From the NCBI GenBank assembly GCA_021732785.1, contig JAKFUG010000001.1, positions 121,055 through 185,054 of the forward strand: DNA of 64,000 bases. Direction: 5' to 3'. Shown in pieces: positions 53,493 through 62,649 of this stretch (position 1 is its first letter; each line of letters opens with the position of its first letter). Under the pieces are notes generated by a model, which saw nothing but the letters and a program-made list of their open reading frames with translations, did not search any database and had not been told where the DNA came from. The translations under genes and the position numbers were made by a program. Origin of the DNA: Planctomycetaceae bacterium. GTDB taxonomy: Bacteria > Planctomycetota > Planctomycetia > Planctomycetales > Planctomycetaceae.

Positions 53493-53855
53493 TCACGCAT
53501 GCGGATTGGCCGCTGTTAAACCGGTGGTCGCAGGTTCGAGTCCTATTCGGGGAGCTTTCTCGTCGGTTACCCGAACCAGACGAGAATTGCTTAACACAGC
53601 GGAGTCGGATTCCTCAAGGAAATCGGCTCCGTTCGTGTTTTCGGGGTCTGGTGGAGGCCCGTCCGTGGGTTCCCAATCAAACCTCCGATACGGCCGGACC
53701 TTCGGAAAGTGCCGGAGGACGTACGTGCCGCCTTTGGCATCCGCCGAATGAAGCTCGATGACCTCGACGTAGTCCGGGTCGTCCTGGTAACCGATGAAAG
53801 CCTTCAGGAACTGGCTGCTGTCGTTCTCCCATTTCTGATAACACGGCCCGCCCAC
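53493..53855 (-). CDS. Hypothetical frame, possibly a remnant
   Basis: A 120-codon minus-strand frame, MGGPCYQKWENDSSQFLKAFIG..., with a coding-like middle part (DPDYVEVIELHSADAKGGTYVLRHFPKVRPYRRFDWEP). The same frame stays open upstream to about 53897 without a good start. Its last about 18 codons are antisense to the tRNA remnant and surely not natural. Not recognised. Confidence 0.35.
   Translation of the reverse strand: MGGPCYQKWENDSSQFLKAFIGYQDDPDYVEVIELHSADAKGGTYVLRHFPKVRPYRRFDWEPTDGPPPDPENTNGADFLEESDSAVLSNSRLVRVTDEKAPRIGLEPATTGLTAANPHA
53501..53555 (+). tRNA. 3' remnant of a tRNA-Asn(GTT)-like gene (possible att site)
   Basis: CTGTTAA (anticodon loop with GTT), then GGTTCGAGTCC (T-loop) and TCGGGGA plus G as the acceptor 3' strand and discriminator match the 3' half of tRNA-Asn. 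The matching 5' half (TCCCCGA..., D arm) is missing, and the T stem has a mismatch. This is what integrase-mediated insertion at a tRNA 3' end leaves behind. It sits next to a truncated sulfatase. Confidence 0.65.
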
Positions 53856-53995
53856 GCCGTTCGCGGTGGTCTCCGCGGTGACGATGGCGCCATCGGCGAG
53901 TCACTCCCAATCGGGCGTCGCCCCGCCGCGTCGCGAAAACGCCCGCACGGGCGACCGTGGGGCGTTGAGGGGTAGAACTGGGCAGCGCCGTAGGA

Positions 53996-54433
53996 CTACT
54001 TGCCAGGTTCGATCATCTCCGCGGTCGCCTTGGGCTTCACAGCGTTCGTCGTCGCTGGCTTGTTGGATTTCGTCGATTTCGTTGCTGGGGAAGGGGTGGC
54101 TTGCGTGTTCAACGCGAACTGGCCGCGGTCCACCGTCCGAAATCGTCATTCCGTGCCTTTCTTCAGAACCTCCCGCAGGCTGGCGGCATACAGCGTGGCG
54201 TGCGGGGTCTGGCCGCAGGGGCTCGTTCAGTAACCTTTGCGGCCCATTGTTTCGACCATCGCTTTTGCGGTCAGCGGCGCGCCGGCTTCAGCGAGAACTT
54301 CGGCCGCGGCATGCAGTTGGCTGAGCTTGCCGTCAGGCTTCGCGGCTTCGGCGCGAGTCTGGGAGGCCTTCGCTTTCCCGGTGGACTTCGTGCACTTCGC
54401 AGACGTTTTCTTGGAGACTTTCTTGGCGGCCAT
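53996..54433 (-). pseudogene. HARE-HTH small basic protein with two in-frame TGA codons
   Basis: From ATG 54433 the frame reads MAAKKVSKKTSAKCTKSTGK, then LSQLHAAAEVLAEAGAPLTAKAMVETMGRKGY. TGA (54229-54227) follows where family members have Trp. The same frame continues TSPCGQTPHATLYAASLREVLKKGTE, then a second TGA (54148-54146), then RFRTVDRGQFALNTQ and a basic tail to TAG 53996. These pieces make a complete HARE-HTH (winged helix) protein with its Lys/Ala/Thr-rich ends. Two nonsense changes make it a pseudogene. Confidence 0.8.
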
Positions 54434-54776
54434 AGTCGACTCCTGAGTCGAAGCGGTCGGTCTCAACGCTCCGGACGACGTTCGCCCGACGCCCGATGTT
54501 CCGATCACCGCTTCGTGCAGTCCTCAGTTACCTCAATGCGGAAACGACATCCACTGGATGAGGATCAGAATTCTCAGGAATTCTGACGGAGGAACGACTT
54601 CACCATTGATTCGCTGAGACGTGGTCGACTCCCACGCGGCCTTGGCGACGAATCCTCCGCACGCTAACTTGGCGGAGACGTGTGTCCACCTTGAACGCAT
54701 TCCAAGCTCGTTGAAGGACAACGGCAACATGGACTGCACTCTCCCGTACCTTGTTTCGGATGCATGAAAGCTTCAC
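54434..54776. other. Intergenic region before the glycan block
   Basis: About 340 bases with no supported frame and no clear terminator. It probably holds the promoter for the glycosyltransferase genes, but I could not identify one. Confidence 0.4.
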
Positions 54777-56348
54777 ATGAATGGCCGGGATGCGAATCAC
54801 GCGCACCATTCGTCGACGGGAGTCGAAGAGATTTGGAAGCGTTATGATGCTGTCGTCGGTCTCGCGCGAACCGACAGGCTGGCGGCCGAGAGCGCCTTGC
54901 GGACGCTGGCGGGAGAGTCCCTCGCCCCCGAACTGATGGCGCGCGTCCAGAACGATCTGGGAGTGCTCGCGGCGCTCCGGGGAGCCGTCGAAGTTGCCGC
55001 GGCAGCCTTTGCCAAGGCCATCGCCCTTCGACCGCACTGGTCCGTGCCACAGCAGAACGCCGGCCTCATTGGACGCACACTCGCAATCCCTGACGCGATA
55101 CCGATTCCCTCAGCGCGGGCGACGCGCATTGCGATCGTCAGCCTGCTTTTTAATTGGCCCTCGACGGGAGGAGGGACCGTCCACACGGCCGAACTCGCGC
55201 GGTTTCTCGGTCAGGCCGGATATTCTATCCGTCACATTGTCGTGCAGTACGAACCCTGGGCGGTGGGGCAAGTGACCGAACCGGTCGATTGGCCGATCGA
55301 ATTTCTGGAGTTTGCGGAGGGAGACTGGTCCCGGGTGTCCGTCCAGCGGCGGGTTCGGGCAGCGGTGGCGGGGTTTGCCCCCGACCATGTGATCATCACC
55401 GACAGCTGGAGTTTCAAACCCCGGCTTGCCGAAGCCCTGGTCGGATATTCCTGCTTTCTGCGTCTTGCGGCGCAGGAATGTCTTTGCCCCTTAAGCAATA
55501 TCCGCTTACTGATGGACGGTCGTGGTGGTTGGCAATGTTGTCCCCGTCATCAATTGGCCTCGCCCGACGTTTGCCGGACCTGCGTGACGCAGCGGGCTGC
55601 CCTGTCGGGCTCACTCCATCAGGACGAGCGCGCCTTAGCAGGATTTCATGATGCGAACTACGATGCCTGTCTGCGGCGGGCGTTCTCCGAGGCGACCGGA
55701 GTTCTCGTCGTCAATCCGCTGATTGCCGAATGCGTCAAGCCCTACAGCCGCGCCGTCCATGTCATTCCGAGCGGTTTTGACTCCCAACGTTTTCAGAGTC
55801 CGTCTTCTCCTTCTTCTCTGAGCGATGGTCGATTGCGTCTGTTATTCGCCGGGATCACCGCGGAACCAATGAAGGGCTTTGCGGTCTTGCTCGCTGCCTG
55901 CCGAACGCTGTGGGAGCAGCGGCGGGATTTCCGCCTACTGGTGACCGCCCCTCCTACTGGGTTACAAGCTGATTTCGTGGAATATGCAGGCTGGCAGTCG
56001 CAACGGGAGTTGCCCGCGCTCATGGCCTCTTGTGATCTCATTGTTTGTCCGACGATTGCCGAGGAAGCCCTCGGGCGGACCGCCGTGGAAGCCATGGGAG
56101 CGGGGCGTCCGGTCGTTGCCAGCCGGATTGGTGGGCTGCCGTTTGTGGTGCTAGAGGAAGTGACGGGGCTTCTCGCGCGTCCTGGCGATGCCGGCGACTT
56201 GGCGCAGCAAATCAGTCGCTTACTGGATGATCGCTCTTTGCGAGAACGCTTCGGGATCGCCGGTCGAAAACGGTTTGAGGACAATTTTCGCTGGGAGTCG
56301 ATTCTGCCAGCGTATACCGCGCTTCTTGGTGGTCCATGGCACAATTAA
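54777..56348 (+). CDS. GT4-type glycosyltransferase with N-terminal TPR-like part
   Basis: Protein of 523 aa. The first about 100 residues are Ala/Leu-rich helices resembling TPRs (AELMARVQNDLGVLAALRGAVEVAAAAFAKAIALRPHW). Then a GT-B fold begins (RIAIVSLLFNWPSTGGGTVHTAELARFLGQAGY), with the donor-binding domain at LRLLFAGITAEPMKGFAVLLAACR, CDLIVCPTIAEEALGRTAVEAMGAGRPVVASRIGGLPFVV and the C-terminal helix. The EALGRTAVEAMGAG segment is the GT4 E-x7-E motif. A Cys-rich loop (CLCPLSNIR, CCPRHQLASPDVCRTC) may bind metal. First gene of the glycan block. Confidence 0.85.
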   Translation: MNGRDANHAHHSSTGVEEIWKRYDAVVGLARTDRLAAESALRTLAGESLAPELMARVQNDLGVLAALRGAVEVAAAAFAKAIALRPHWSVPQQNAGLIGRTLAIPDAIPIPSARATRIAIVSLLFNWPSTGGGTVHTAELARFLGQAGYSIRHIVVQYEPWAVGQVTEPVDWPIEFLEFAEGDWSRVSVQRRVRAAVAGFAPDHVIITDSWSFKPRLAEALVGYSCFLRLAAQECLCPLSNIRLLMDGRGGWQCCPRHQLASPDVCRTCVTQRAALSGSLHQDERALAGFHDANYDACLRRAFSEATGVLVVNPLIAECVKPYSRAVHVIPSGFDSQRFQSPSSPSSLSDGRLRLLFAGITAEPMKGFAVLLAACRTLWEQRRDFRLLVTAPPTGLQADFVEYAGWQSQRELPALMASCDLIVCPTIAEEALGRTAVEAMGAGRPVVASRIGGLPFVVLEEVTGLLARPGDAGDLAQQISRLLDDRSLRERFGIAGRKRFEDNFRWESILPAYTALLGGPWHN

Positions 56349-56360
56349 AAGGACAATACG

Positions 56361-59300
56361 GTGTCTCTGCGTCGCGTCGCCATCATTTTTGATAAGCAGT
56401 TGCGTCCCGATACCACGGGGGTCTATTGCGAGCGGGCGCTCCGTGGTTTGATTGCTGTCGAACATGTCTCGCCGAGCGATCTGGAGCGCATCTCTCCGAA
56501 GGATTTTGATGCCTTCCTTTTCATCGACGATAGTCTGGCCTATCGAATCCCCGATGGTTTGCGGCCCCGTGCCTGCTGGGTGATTGATACCCATCTGGGG
56601 TATGAACGCTGTCGCGAACGGGCGCTGGGATGTGATCTGGTTTTTGCGGCCCAGCGGAATGGCGCGGAGCGATTGCAGCAGGATGGGATCGATGCCCGCT
56701 GGCTGCCGCTGGCCTGCGATCCCGAGGTTCATCGTCGCTATCAGGTGCCGTTGGAATTCGATTGGTGCTTTGTGGGGACCGTGCGCGCGGGACGACGGCC
56801 GGAACTGCTCCGCCATCTGCAACAGCGCTTTCCGCGGGGCTTTATTGGCCAACGCTATTTTGACGAGATGGCGCGGACTTACAGTGCCTCCAAATTGGTG
56901 ATCAATCAGAGCGTCCGCGATGACGTCAATATGCGCGTCTTCGAAGCGGCCGCCTGCGGCTCGTTACTGTTGACAAATGACTTGAGAGACAATGGACAAG
57001 CGGAATTGTTGCAGGACGGCGTCCACTGCGCCGTTTACCATAATGAAGAGGAACTCGACGAAAAACTGGCCTACTATCTGCAACACGATGCTGAGCGCGA
57101 ACAAATCGCGGCGGCCGGATGCCGGGAAGTGCTGGCCAAACACACTTATCGCCACCGCATGCAGACCATTTTGGAAGCCCTCGAACGAAACTCGCCTGCA
57201 TCGTCCTCCGTCACCGTCGGATGGCCCCTCGCAGAAACGTGGCTCGATGAACTCGATTTCGGGATCAAAACTTTTCTGCGCCCCGCTGCGCTGCGTCGGC
57301 TCTTGGAATCGATCCGGCAGTTTTACCCCGAGGCGCAGGTGACGATTGCGGACGATGGGAATCTGCGGGAAGGCCGCGATGCCGACAGCGTGGCCTGTTG
57401 TCAGTTGATCGACGCACAACCCCGCTTCCGCCTCCTCCCGCTCCCCTTCGCGGCCGGTGTTTCCGCGGGCCGCAATGCGCTGGTCGCGGCGACGAACCGC
57501 CCGTTCCTGCTGTTCCTCGATGACGATTTCTTCTTCTCGGATGCGACCCGAATCGATCGGCTCTTTCACCGCTTGAAGACGGAACCCGATCTGGGAGGCA
57601 TCGCCGGGAACTGCATGGATCACCACCACGGACAGCGCGTGCTCCGACAGTCGGGGGGCACGCTCGACATCGTTGGCCGCACCTTGCACCATGAGACGCA
57701 GGCTTGGCGCGATGCCGCTCGGGGGATTTGTGATTACATTCCTTTATTCGCCCTCTTTCGCCGCGCCGTTTTGGCAACCGTCCCCTGGCAAGGGGGCCTG
57801 TGCGGTGAGCATTTCGATTTTCTGTTACGCCTCCAGAGTTCCGGGATCCGCGTCGCCAAAAGTGTTGATGTGACGATTGAACACGATCGTTTCGTGCCGG
57901 CGCTGGAAGGATACGAGGCGCATCGGTCGAACTATGCGGACGCGCAACAATGGCTGCTCGAGCGCTGGAATCTCGACCGAGTGCTCCAGGATGGATCGGT
58001 CATCATGCAGCGGAGCCCCGGACATCCCGTCGAGAAGCCGCAAACGGCTCCCGGACTCGCCCAGGAGGGAGCTGGAAAACCGGCGGGGTATTTCGATCAT
58101 CCCCGCCCCGAAGTGGCGGCGCTGGTGCCGCCGACGGCGCGGCGAATTCTAGACCTCGGATGTGGAAGCGGGAAACTGGCAGAGTCACTGAAGCGCCGAC
58201 GTGACTGCGAGGTTTGGGGTGTCGAGATGAATCCCACTGCGGCGCAAGCGGCGCACGCGCGCCTCGACCGAGTGCTCGTGGCCGACTTGGAGCGCCTCGA
58301 GGGAGAATTGCCGGAGGGATATTTTGATTGCATTATCGCCGCTGACGTGCTGGAGCATTTACGTCGTCCGGGGGATTTACTCGCACGCTGCCGTCGTTGG
58401 TTGACGCCGCAGGGGGATCTCATTGCGAGCCTGCCGAATGTCCAGCACCACAGTGTGATTACTGGTCTCCTGGACGGAAACTTCAACTACGAGCCATCCG
58501 GATTACTGGACGAGGATCACGTCCGGTTTTTCACCCGACGGGAAATTGGCAAGCTTTTCTTCCGCGCCGGGTTGGAGATCGCCGAATGGAAAATTGTTCC
58601 GGGGGAGGGGTATGAGACGTGGCGGGCGGCGGGACATCCTGGAACGGTTCAGGTGGGGGGGCTGCAGATCAACGGGCTCACGCCGCAACAAGCGGAAGCC
58701 TTTTATGCCTATCAGTATCTCGTCCGCGGCCGTCCGCGCGCGCCCACCAAGCCGGGCCTGACGAGCATCATCCTGGTAACCCACAATCAACTCGCTTATA
58801 CGATCGGCTGCCTCGACAGTGTGCGATTCCGCACCGACGAACCGTATGAACTGATCGTGGTTGACAATGGCTCGACAGACGGCAGCGTCGACTATTTGCG
58901 GGCCCAGTCGGACGTGAGCCTCATCGTCAATCCCGACAACCGGGGATTCCCGGCCGCGGTGAACCAAGGTCTCCGTGCCGCGCGGGGCCAATATTTTCTC
59001 CTGCTCAATAACGACACACTCGTCACCACGGGCTGGTTGCGCCGGATGCTGGATTGCCTCCATCGCCATCCGCAAATCGGCCTGGTTGGCCCCACATCCA
59101 ATGCGGTGAGCGGCCCGCAGCAGATCGAGGTGCGCTATCAGAACCTCGAGGGACTGGATGGATTTGCATGGGAGTGGGGGCAACAGAATCAGGGGAAGCA
59201 CTTTGATCATGATCGATTGATTGGTTTCTGCCTGTTGATTCGCGCGGAGGTTGTCCGGGCGATCGGTTTCCTGGACGAGCGCTTCGGAATCGGGAACTTT

Positions 59301-60671
59301 GAGGACGACGATTATTGTCGACGGGCTCGACAGGCCAGCTTCCGCACGGTGGTGGCAGTCGACAGTTTCATCCATCACTTCGGGCATCGAACCTTTGAAG
59401 CGGCCGGGATCAATCTGGCCCAGTTGATGGCCGAGAACGAACGCAAATATCGGGAGAAATGGGAACCAACGGGGGCGGCTCCGGCTCCTTCTGCGGCCCC
59501 CTTTCGCGCGATCGAAGCTCCCGGTGGAGGACTGCTGCTGCAGTCCCGGCGGCCACGGCTCTCCCTCTGCATGATCGTCCGCAACAATGAATCGACGATT
59601 CGCCCTTGTCTGGAGAGCATTCGGCCTTGGGTGGATGAGATGATCGTTGTGGATACAGGCTCGACCGATCGCACGCCCGAGTTGTGCCGCGAACGCGGTG
59701 CCGCCGTGCATCACTGGGCCTGGCGGGAGGACTTCGCTGCCGCGCGGAACGAATCGTTACGATACGCGACCGGCGACTGGATCTTTTGGATGGATTCCGA
59801 TGACACGATCCCACCGGACTGTGGTCCAAAATTAAGAGCCCTCGCCGACGCTGAACATCCGCCGGAGCTGTTGGGGTTTGTCATGCAAGTCCATTGTCCT
59901 GCTTCCCCCGCCGACGGTCCCCAGGACGTGACGATCGTCGATCATATCAAACTGTTTCGGAACCGGCCCGACCTGCGATTTGAGCATCGGATCCATGAAC
60001 AGATTCTGCCGGCGATCCGCCGCGCAGGAGGCGACGTCCGCTTTACGGAGATTTTTGTGGTGCATTCGGGAAGCGACCAGACGGCCGAAGGGCGGGCCCG
60101 AAAGCTCGAACGCGACTTCCGTTTGCTGACCCTTGATCTCGCCGAGCGCCCGGAGCACCCGTTCGTCCTCTTCAACCTGGGGATGACCCACGCCGACTGC
60201 GGACAATTTGCCGAAGCCGAACAAGCCCTGCGGCGCTGTCTCGCTGTCTCGCGTACCGAGGAATCGCACGTGCGGAAAGCCTATGCACTCTTGATCAACG
60301 TCCTCTATCAGCAACAGCGGTTTCCGGAGGCCGACGAGGTCTGCCAACGGGCACGCGAGATTTATCCCCACGACAAGGAGTTGCGGTTCCGGCAGGGGAT
60401 GGTGGAACATCAGCTGGGACATCTCGACGCGGCAATTCTCAGTTACCGCACCGTGATTGAGGCCCCTACCGAACGGCACTTTGCCAGTATCGATGCCGGA
60501 CTGACGGGCTATAAGGCGCGGCATAATCTGGCGATCGTTTATGAAGACCGACAGCAGTTTGAACAGGCGGAGCAACAATGGCGGGCCATTCTGAAAGACT
60601 ATCCGGAGTATCCGCCGGCCTTGGCGCGGTTTCGAGCCCCGGCGACGACGAGCGGAACGGTGAGCCCATGA
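56361..60671 (+). CDS. Multi-enzyme protein: CgeB-like GT, GT2 modules, SAM methyltransferase, TPRs
   Basis: Protein of 1436 aa, GTG start. Order: a CgeB/YkvP-like glycosyltransferase (about 1-285, FDWCFVGTVRAGRRPELL and VFEAAACGSLLLTNDL); a GT2-like module (about 290-520, VTIADDGN and FLLFLDDDFFFS); a class I methyltransferase (about 590-760, RILDLGCGSGKLAESL, DCIIAADVLEHL); a GT2 (about 800-1040, SIILVTHNQLAYTIGCLDSV, LLLNNDTLVTTGWL, and EDDDYC); a second classical GT2 (about 1065-1270, SLCMIVRNNESTIRPCLESIRPWVDEM, DWIFWMDSDDTIP); and TPRs to the end. It would build and methylate a surface glycan or glycoprotein in one chain. The stop overlaps the AAA+ gene start. Confidence 0.88.
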   Translation: MSLRRVAIIFDKQLRPDTTGVYCERALRGLIAVEHVSPSDLERISPKDFDAFLFIDDSLAYRIPDGLRPRACWVIDTHLGYERCRERALGCDLVFAAQRNGAERLQQDGIDARWLPLACDPEVHRRYQVPLEFDWCFVGTVRAGRRPELLRHLQQRFPRGFIGQRYFDEMARTYSASKLVINQSVRDDVNMRVFEAAACGSLLLTNDLRDNGQAELLQDGVHCAVYHNEEELDEKLAYYLQHDAEREQIAAAGCREVLAKHTYRHRMQTILEALERNSPASSSVTVGWPLAETWLDELDFGIKTFLRPAALRRLLESIRQFYPEAQVTIADDGNLREGRDADSVACCQLIDAQPRFRLLPLPFAAGVSAGRNALVAATNRPFLLFLDDDFFFSDATRIDRLFHRLKTEPDLGGIAGNCMDHHHGQRVLRQSGGTLDIVGRTLHHETQAWRDAARGICDYIPLFALFRRAVLATVPWQGGLCGEHFDFLLRLQSSGIRVAKSVDVTIEHDRFVPALEGYEAHRSNYADAQQWLLERWNLDRVLQDGSVIMQRSPGHPVEKPQTAPGLAQEGAGKPAGYFDHPRPEVAALVPPTARRILDLGCGSGKLAESLKRRRDCEVWGVEMNPTAAQAAHARLDRVLVADLERLEGELPEGYFDCIIAADVLEHLRRPGDLLARCRRWLTPQGDLIASLPNVQHHSVITGLLDGNFNYEPSGLLDEDHVRFFTRREIGKLFFRAGLEIAEWKIVPGEGYETWRAAGHPGTVQVGGLQINGLTPQQAEAFYAYQYLVRGRPRAPTKPGLTSIILVTHNQLAYTIGCLDSVRFRTDEPYELIVVDNGSTDGSVDYLRAQSDVSLIVNPDNRGFPAAVNQGLRAARGQYFLLLNNDTLVTTGWLRRMLDCLHRHPQIGLVGPTSNAVSGPQQIEVRYQNLEGLDGFAWEWGQQNQGKHFDHDRLIGFCLLIRAEVVRAIGFLDERFGIGNFEDDDYCRRARQASFRTVVAVDSFIHHFGHRTFEAAGINLAQLMAENERKYREKWEPTGAAPAPSAAPFRAIEAPGGGLLLQSRRPRLSLCMIVRNNESTIRPCLESIRPWVDEMIVVDTGSTDRTPELCRERGAAVHHWAWREDFAAARNESLRYATGDWIFWMDSDDTIPPDCGPKLRALADAEHPPELLGFVMQVHCPASPADGPQDVTIVDHIKLFRNRPDLRFEHRIHEQILPAIRRAGGDVRFTEIFVVHSGSDQTAEGRARKLERDFRLLTLDLAERPEHPFVLFNLGMTHADCGQFAEAEQALRRCLAVSRTEESHVRKAYALLINVLYQQQRFPEADEVCQRAREIYPHDKELRFRQGMVEHQLGHLDAAILSYRTVIEAPTERHFASIDAGLTGYKARHNLAIVYEDRQQFEQAEQQWRAILKDYPEYPPALARFRAPATTSGTVSP

Positions 60672-62572
60672 CGCCAAAATTCGACGAATCCGCGTCGGGG
60701 CCGACCGCTTCCACGATGCCTCCCCTTGCCAACTGGAGTGACGCCATTCGCCGGTTGGCATCGGTATTGCCGGTCCAGGATTGGACGACAGAGGCAAGCT
60801 CTCCTCCTTCCCCTCTGGAGCCGATTTCTCCGCGGCAATGGGAGCTCGCTGCCATTCTGTTTCGTTCCGAGCGCGGTCATCCCTTGCTCGTCGGACCACC
60901 GGGGATCGGGAAGACCTATGCGGTTCAGGAATTCGCGCGCCGCGCAGGGGCCGGAACCTTTCCACACTTGACCCGCCGCCGTTTTCTTCACATTGATGGC
61001 CGTCATGTTGGACCGAGTGATAGTCGCGCCTGTCTCGAACTGATCTTTGCCGCCGTTCGCGCGGAGTCGTCGCTGATTGTTTGTCTGGATGGATTGGCCG
61101 GGCTGCTGCGTCGATCGAACGGAGAATCGAATCGCCCTCTCTTGTGCAGCCTGCTGGACCGCCCGAACATCCGCGTGATCGGCATCGTGAATCCCTGGGA
61201 CTATGCGGATTTGATCGCTTCCGATGCCGAACTGCTGCGCTATTTTGCGCGGGTCGACATGGCGGAGCCTTCGGAAGCGGAGACGGCCGCCATCGTCGAC
61301 GCGCAGGCCCGGCAGATCGCTGCGGAGTATCAACTGCGAGTGAGCCCGGCAACGATCCCGTGGCTGGTCCAGGCCACCTCCAGTTTTCTGCTCAGCGCGC
61401 ATCACCCTGCCAAAGATCTGCAGGTGCTCCGCGAGGCGGGTGAGCGGAAGGTGTTTGATCGCGAGGTGCGGAAGGCCGCGGTGGAAGCGCTGGAACAGGA
61501 TGATCTCGCCGCCGTAATCAGCGACCGGACAGGCATTCCCGCAGAAACGATTTTGGGACGCGGGGGGGAGGCCAACTTTGAAGGCTTGCTGACCACCGCG
61601 GTCGTGGGGCAACCCCGCGCCGTGGAAACGGTCGCCCGCGAACTGCGGCTAATTCAGGCTGGCTTAACAGCCACGGACAAGCCGGCCTCCGTCATGTTGT
61701 TCGCGGGGCTCACTGGCGTGGGGAAAACCGAATTGGCCAAACGGGTGGCAGAAATTTACGCGTCCAGTCGCCGCCTGCAGGTTTATCCCATGGGCAACTT
61801 CACGGAACCCCATAGCGTCTCGGGAATCATCGGCGTGCCTCCCGGCTATGTCGGCCATGAGCAGGGAGGGCGCCTCGTCAATGATCTGAATGCCGACCCT
61901 TACTCCGTGTTCCTGTTAGACGAAGCCGAAAAATGTCATCCCAACATCTGGAAGCCGTTTTTGAATCTGTTTGATGAAGGCTGGATCATTGATCAGCGCG
62001 GTGTGAAAGCCCGAGCGGATCGGGCGATTTTTATTCTGACCACCAATGCGGGGGATCGTCATCTCGCGCAGTTGGCGGATTCCGGGCGGTCGGACGAAGA
62101 GGTCGCGGAAGCCGTCCGGCAGACGTTGTCGCGCATTCGTCTGGAACGGTCGAGCCAACCCGTCTTTCCGGCGCAATTCCTTTCACGCATCCGCCGCATC
62201 GTCGTGTTCCGGCCGCTCGATGCAGACGCGATGATTGGCATTGCCCGCCGCGGCGGTGAACGGCTCCGCGAACAGTGGCGACGCAAGCGGAACGTGGAAC
62301 TCCGAGTGGCGGACGAGGTCTGGGAAGCCTTCGGGAAACTGGCCCATCAAATTAATCAGAGTCGTCAGCAACAAGAGGGCGGACGCGGCGTCCAGAAACT
62401 GATCGACGAACTCCTGCAAGATCGTTTGCAGCGATTTGGCCTGGATCATCCGGCATCGTCCCTTCCCGGCCATGTGCTCCGCATTGGAGTGTCGACGGTT
62501 CCAACCTCATTCGAGTCTCCGGCGGCGCTGGATTCCCATTTGCGATTGGATCTGGTCACGAATGATGGATGA
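60668..62572 (+). CDS. ClpA/ClpB-like double AAA+ ATPase without an N domain
   Basis: Protein of 634 aa. D1 has Walker A GPPGIGKT (76-83) but Walker B ends VCLDGL, so the catalytic Glu is absent. D2 has Walker A GLTGVGKT (347-354), the pore-loop segment IGVPPGYVGHEQGG, Walker B FLLDEAEK (415-422) and sensor/ClpB C-terminal features. The usual Clp N domain and the ClpB middle coiled coil are missing. Such unfoldases remodel complexes; D2 is probably the motor. ATG 60668 overlaps the glycosyltransferase stop (ATGA), which argues for a joint role. Confidence 0.85.
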   Translation: MTPKFDESASGPTASTMPPLANWSDAIRRLASVLPVQDWTTEASSPPSPLEPISPRQWELAAILFRSERGHPLLVGPPGIGKTYAVQEFARRAGAGTFPHLTRRRFLHIDGRHVGPSDSRACLELIFAAVRAESSLIVCLDGLAGLLRRSNGESNRPLLCSLLDRPNIRVIGIVNPWDYADLIASDAELLRYFARVDMAEPSEAETAAIVDAQARQIAAEYQLRVSPATIPWLVQATSSFLLSAHHPAKDLQVLREAGERKVFDREVRKAAVEALEQDDLAAVISDRTGIPAETILGRGGEANFEGLLTTAVVGQPRAVETVARELRLIQAGLTATDKPASVMLFAGLTGVGKTELAKRVAEIYASSRRLQVYPMGNFTEPHSVSGIIGVPPGYVGHEQGGRLVNDLNADPYSVFLLDEAEKCHPNIWKPFLNLFDEGWIIDQRGVKARADRAIFILTTNAGDRHLAQLADSGRSDEEVAEAVRQTLSRIRLERSSQPVFPAQFLSRIRRIVVFRPLDADAMIGIARRGGERLREQWRRKRNVELRVADEVWEAFGKLAHQINQSRQQQEGGRGVQKLIDELLQDRLQRFGLDHPASSLPGHVLRIGVSTVPTSFESPAALDSHLRLDLVTNDG

Positions 62573-62649
62573 GTCCGGACGAGCGATACAGACTTCCTCT
62601 GTTTCCAAAGCAATCTGCTCGTCGTCGTTGAAAAGCTAGGGGCCGATGG

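Noticed and set aside
53493..53560. Functional tRNA-Asn gene
   Set aside because: No 5' acceptor strand or D arm is present, and the T stem has a mismatch. Only the 3' part can be recognised.
21275..54229. TGA recoded as tryptophan in this organism
   Set aside because: Many intact genes here end in TGA, including overlaps of the ATGA and GTGA type (13019, 13570, 41188, 60668). The two interrupted genes are better read as pseudogenes.
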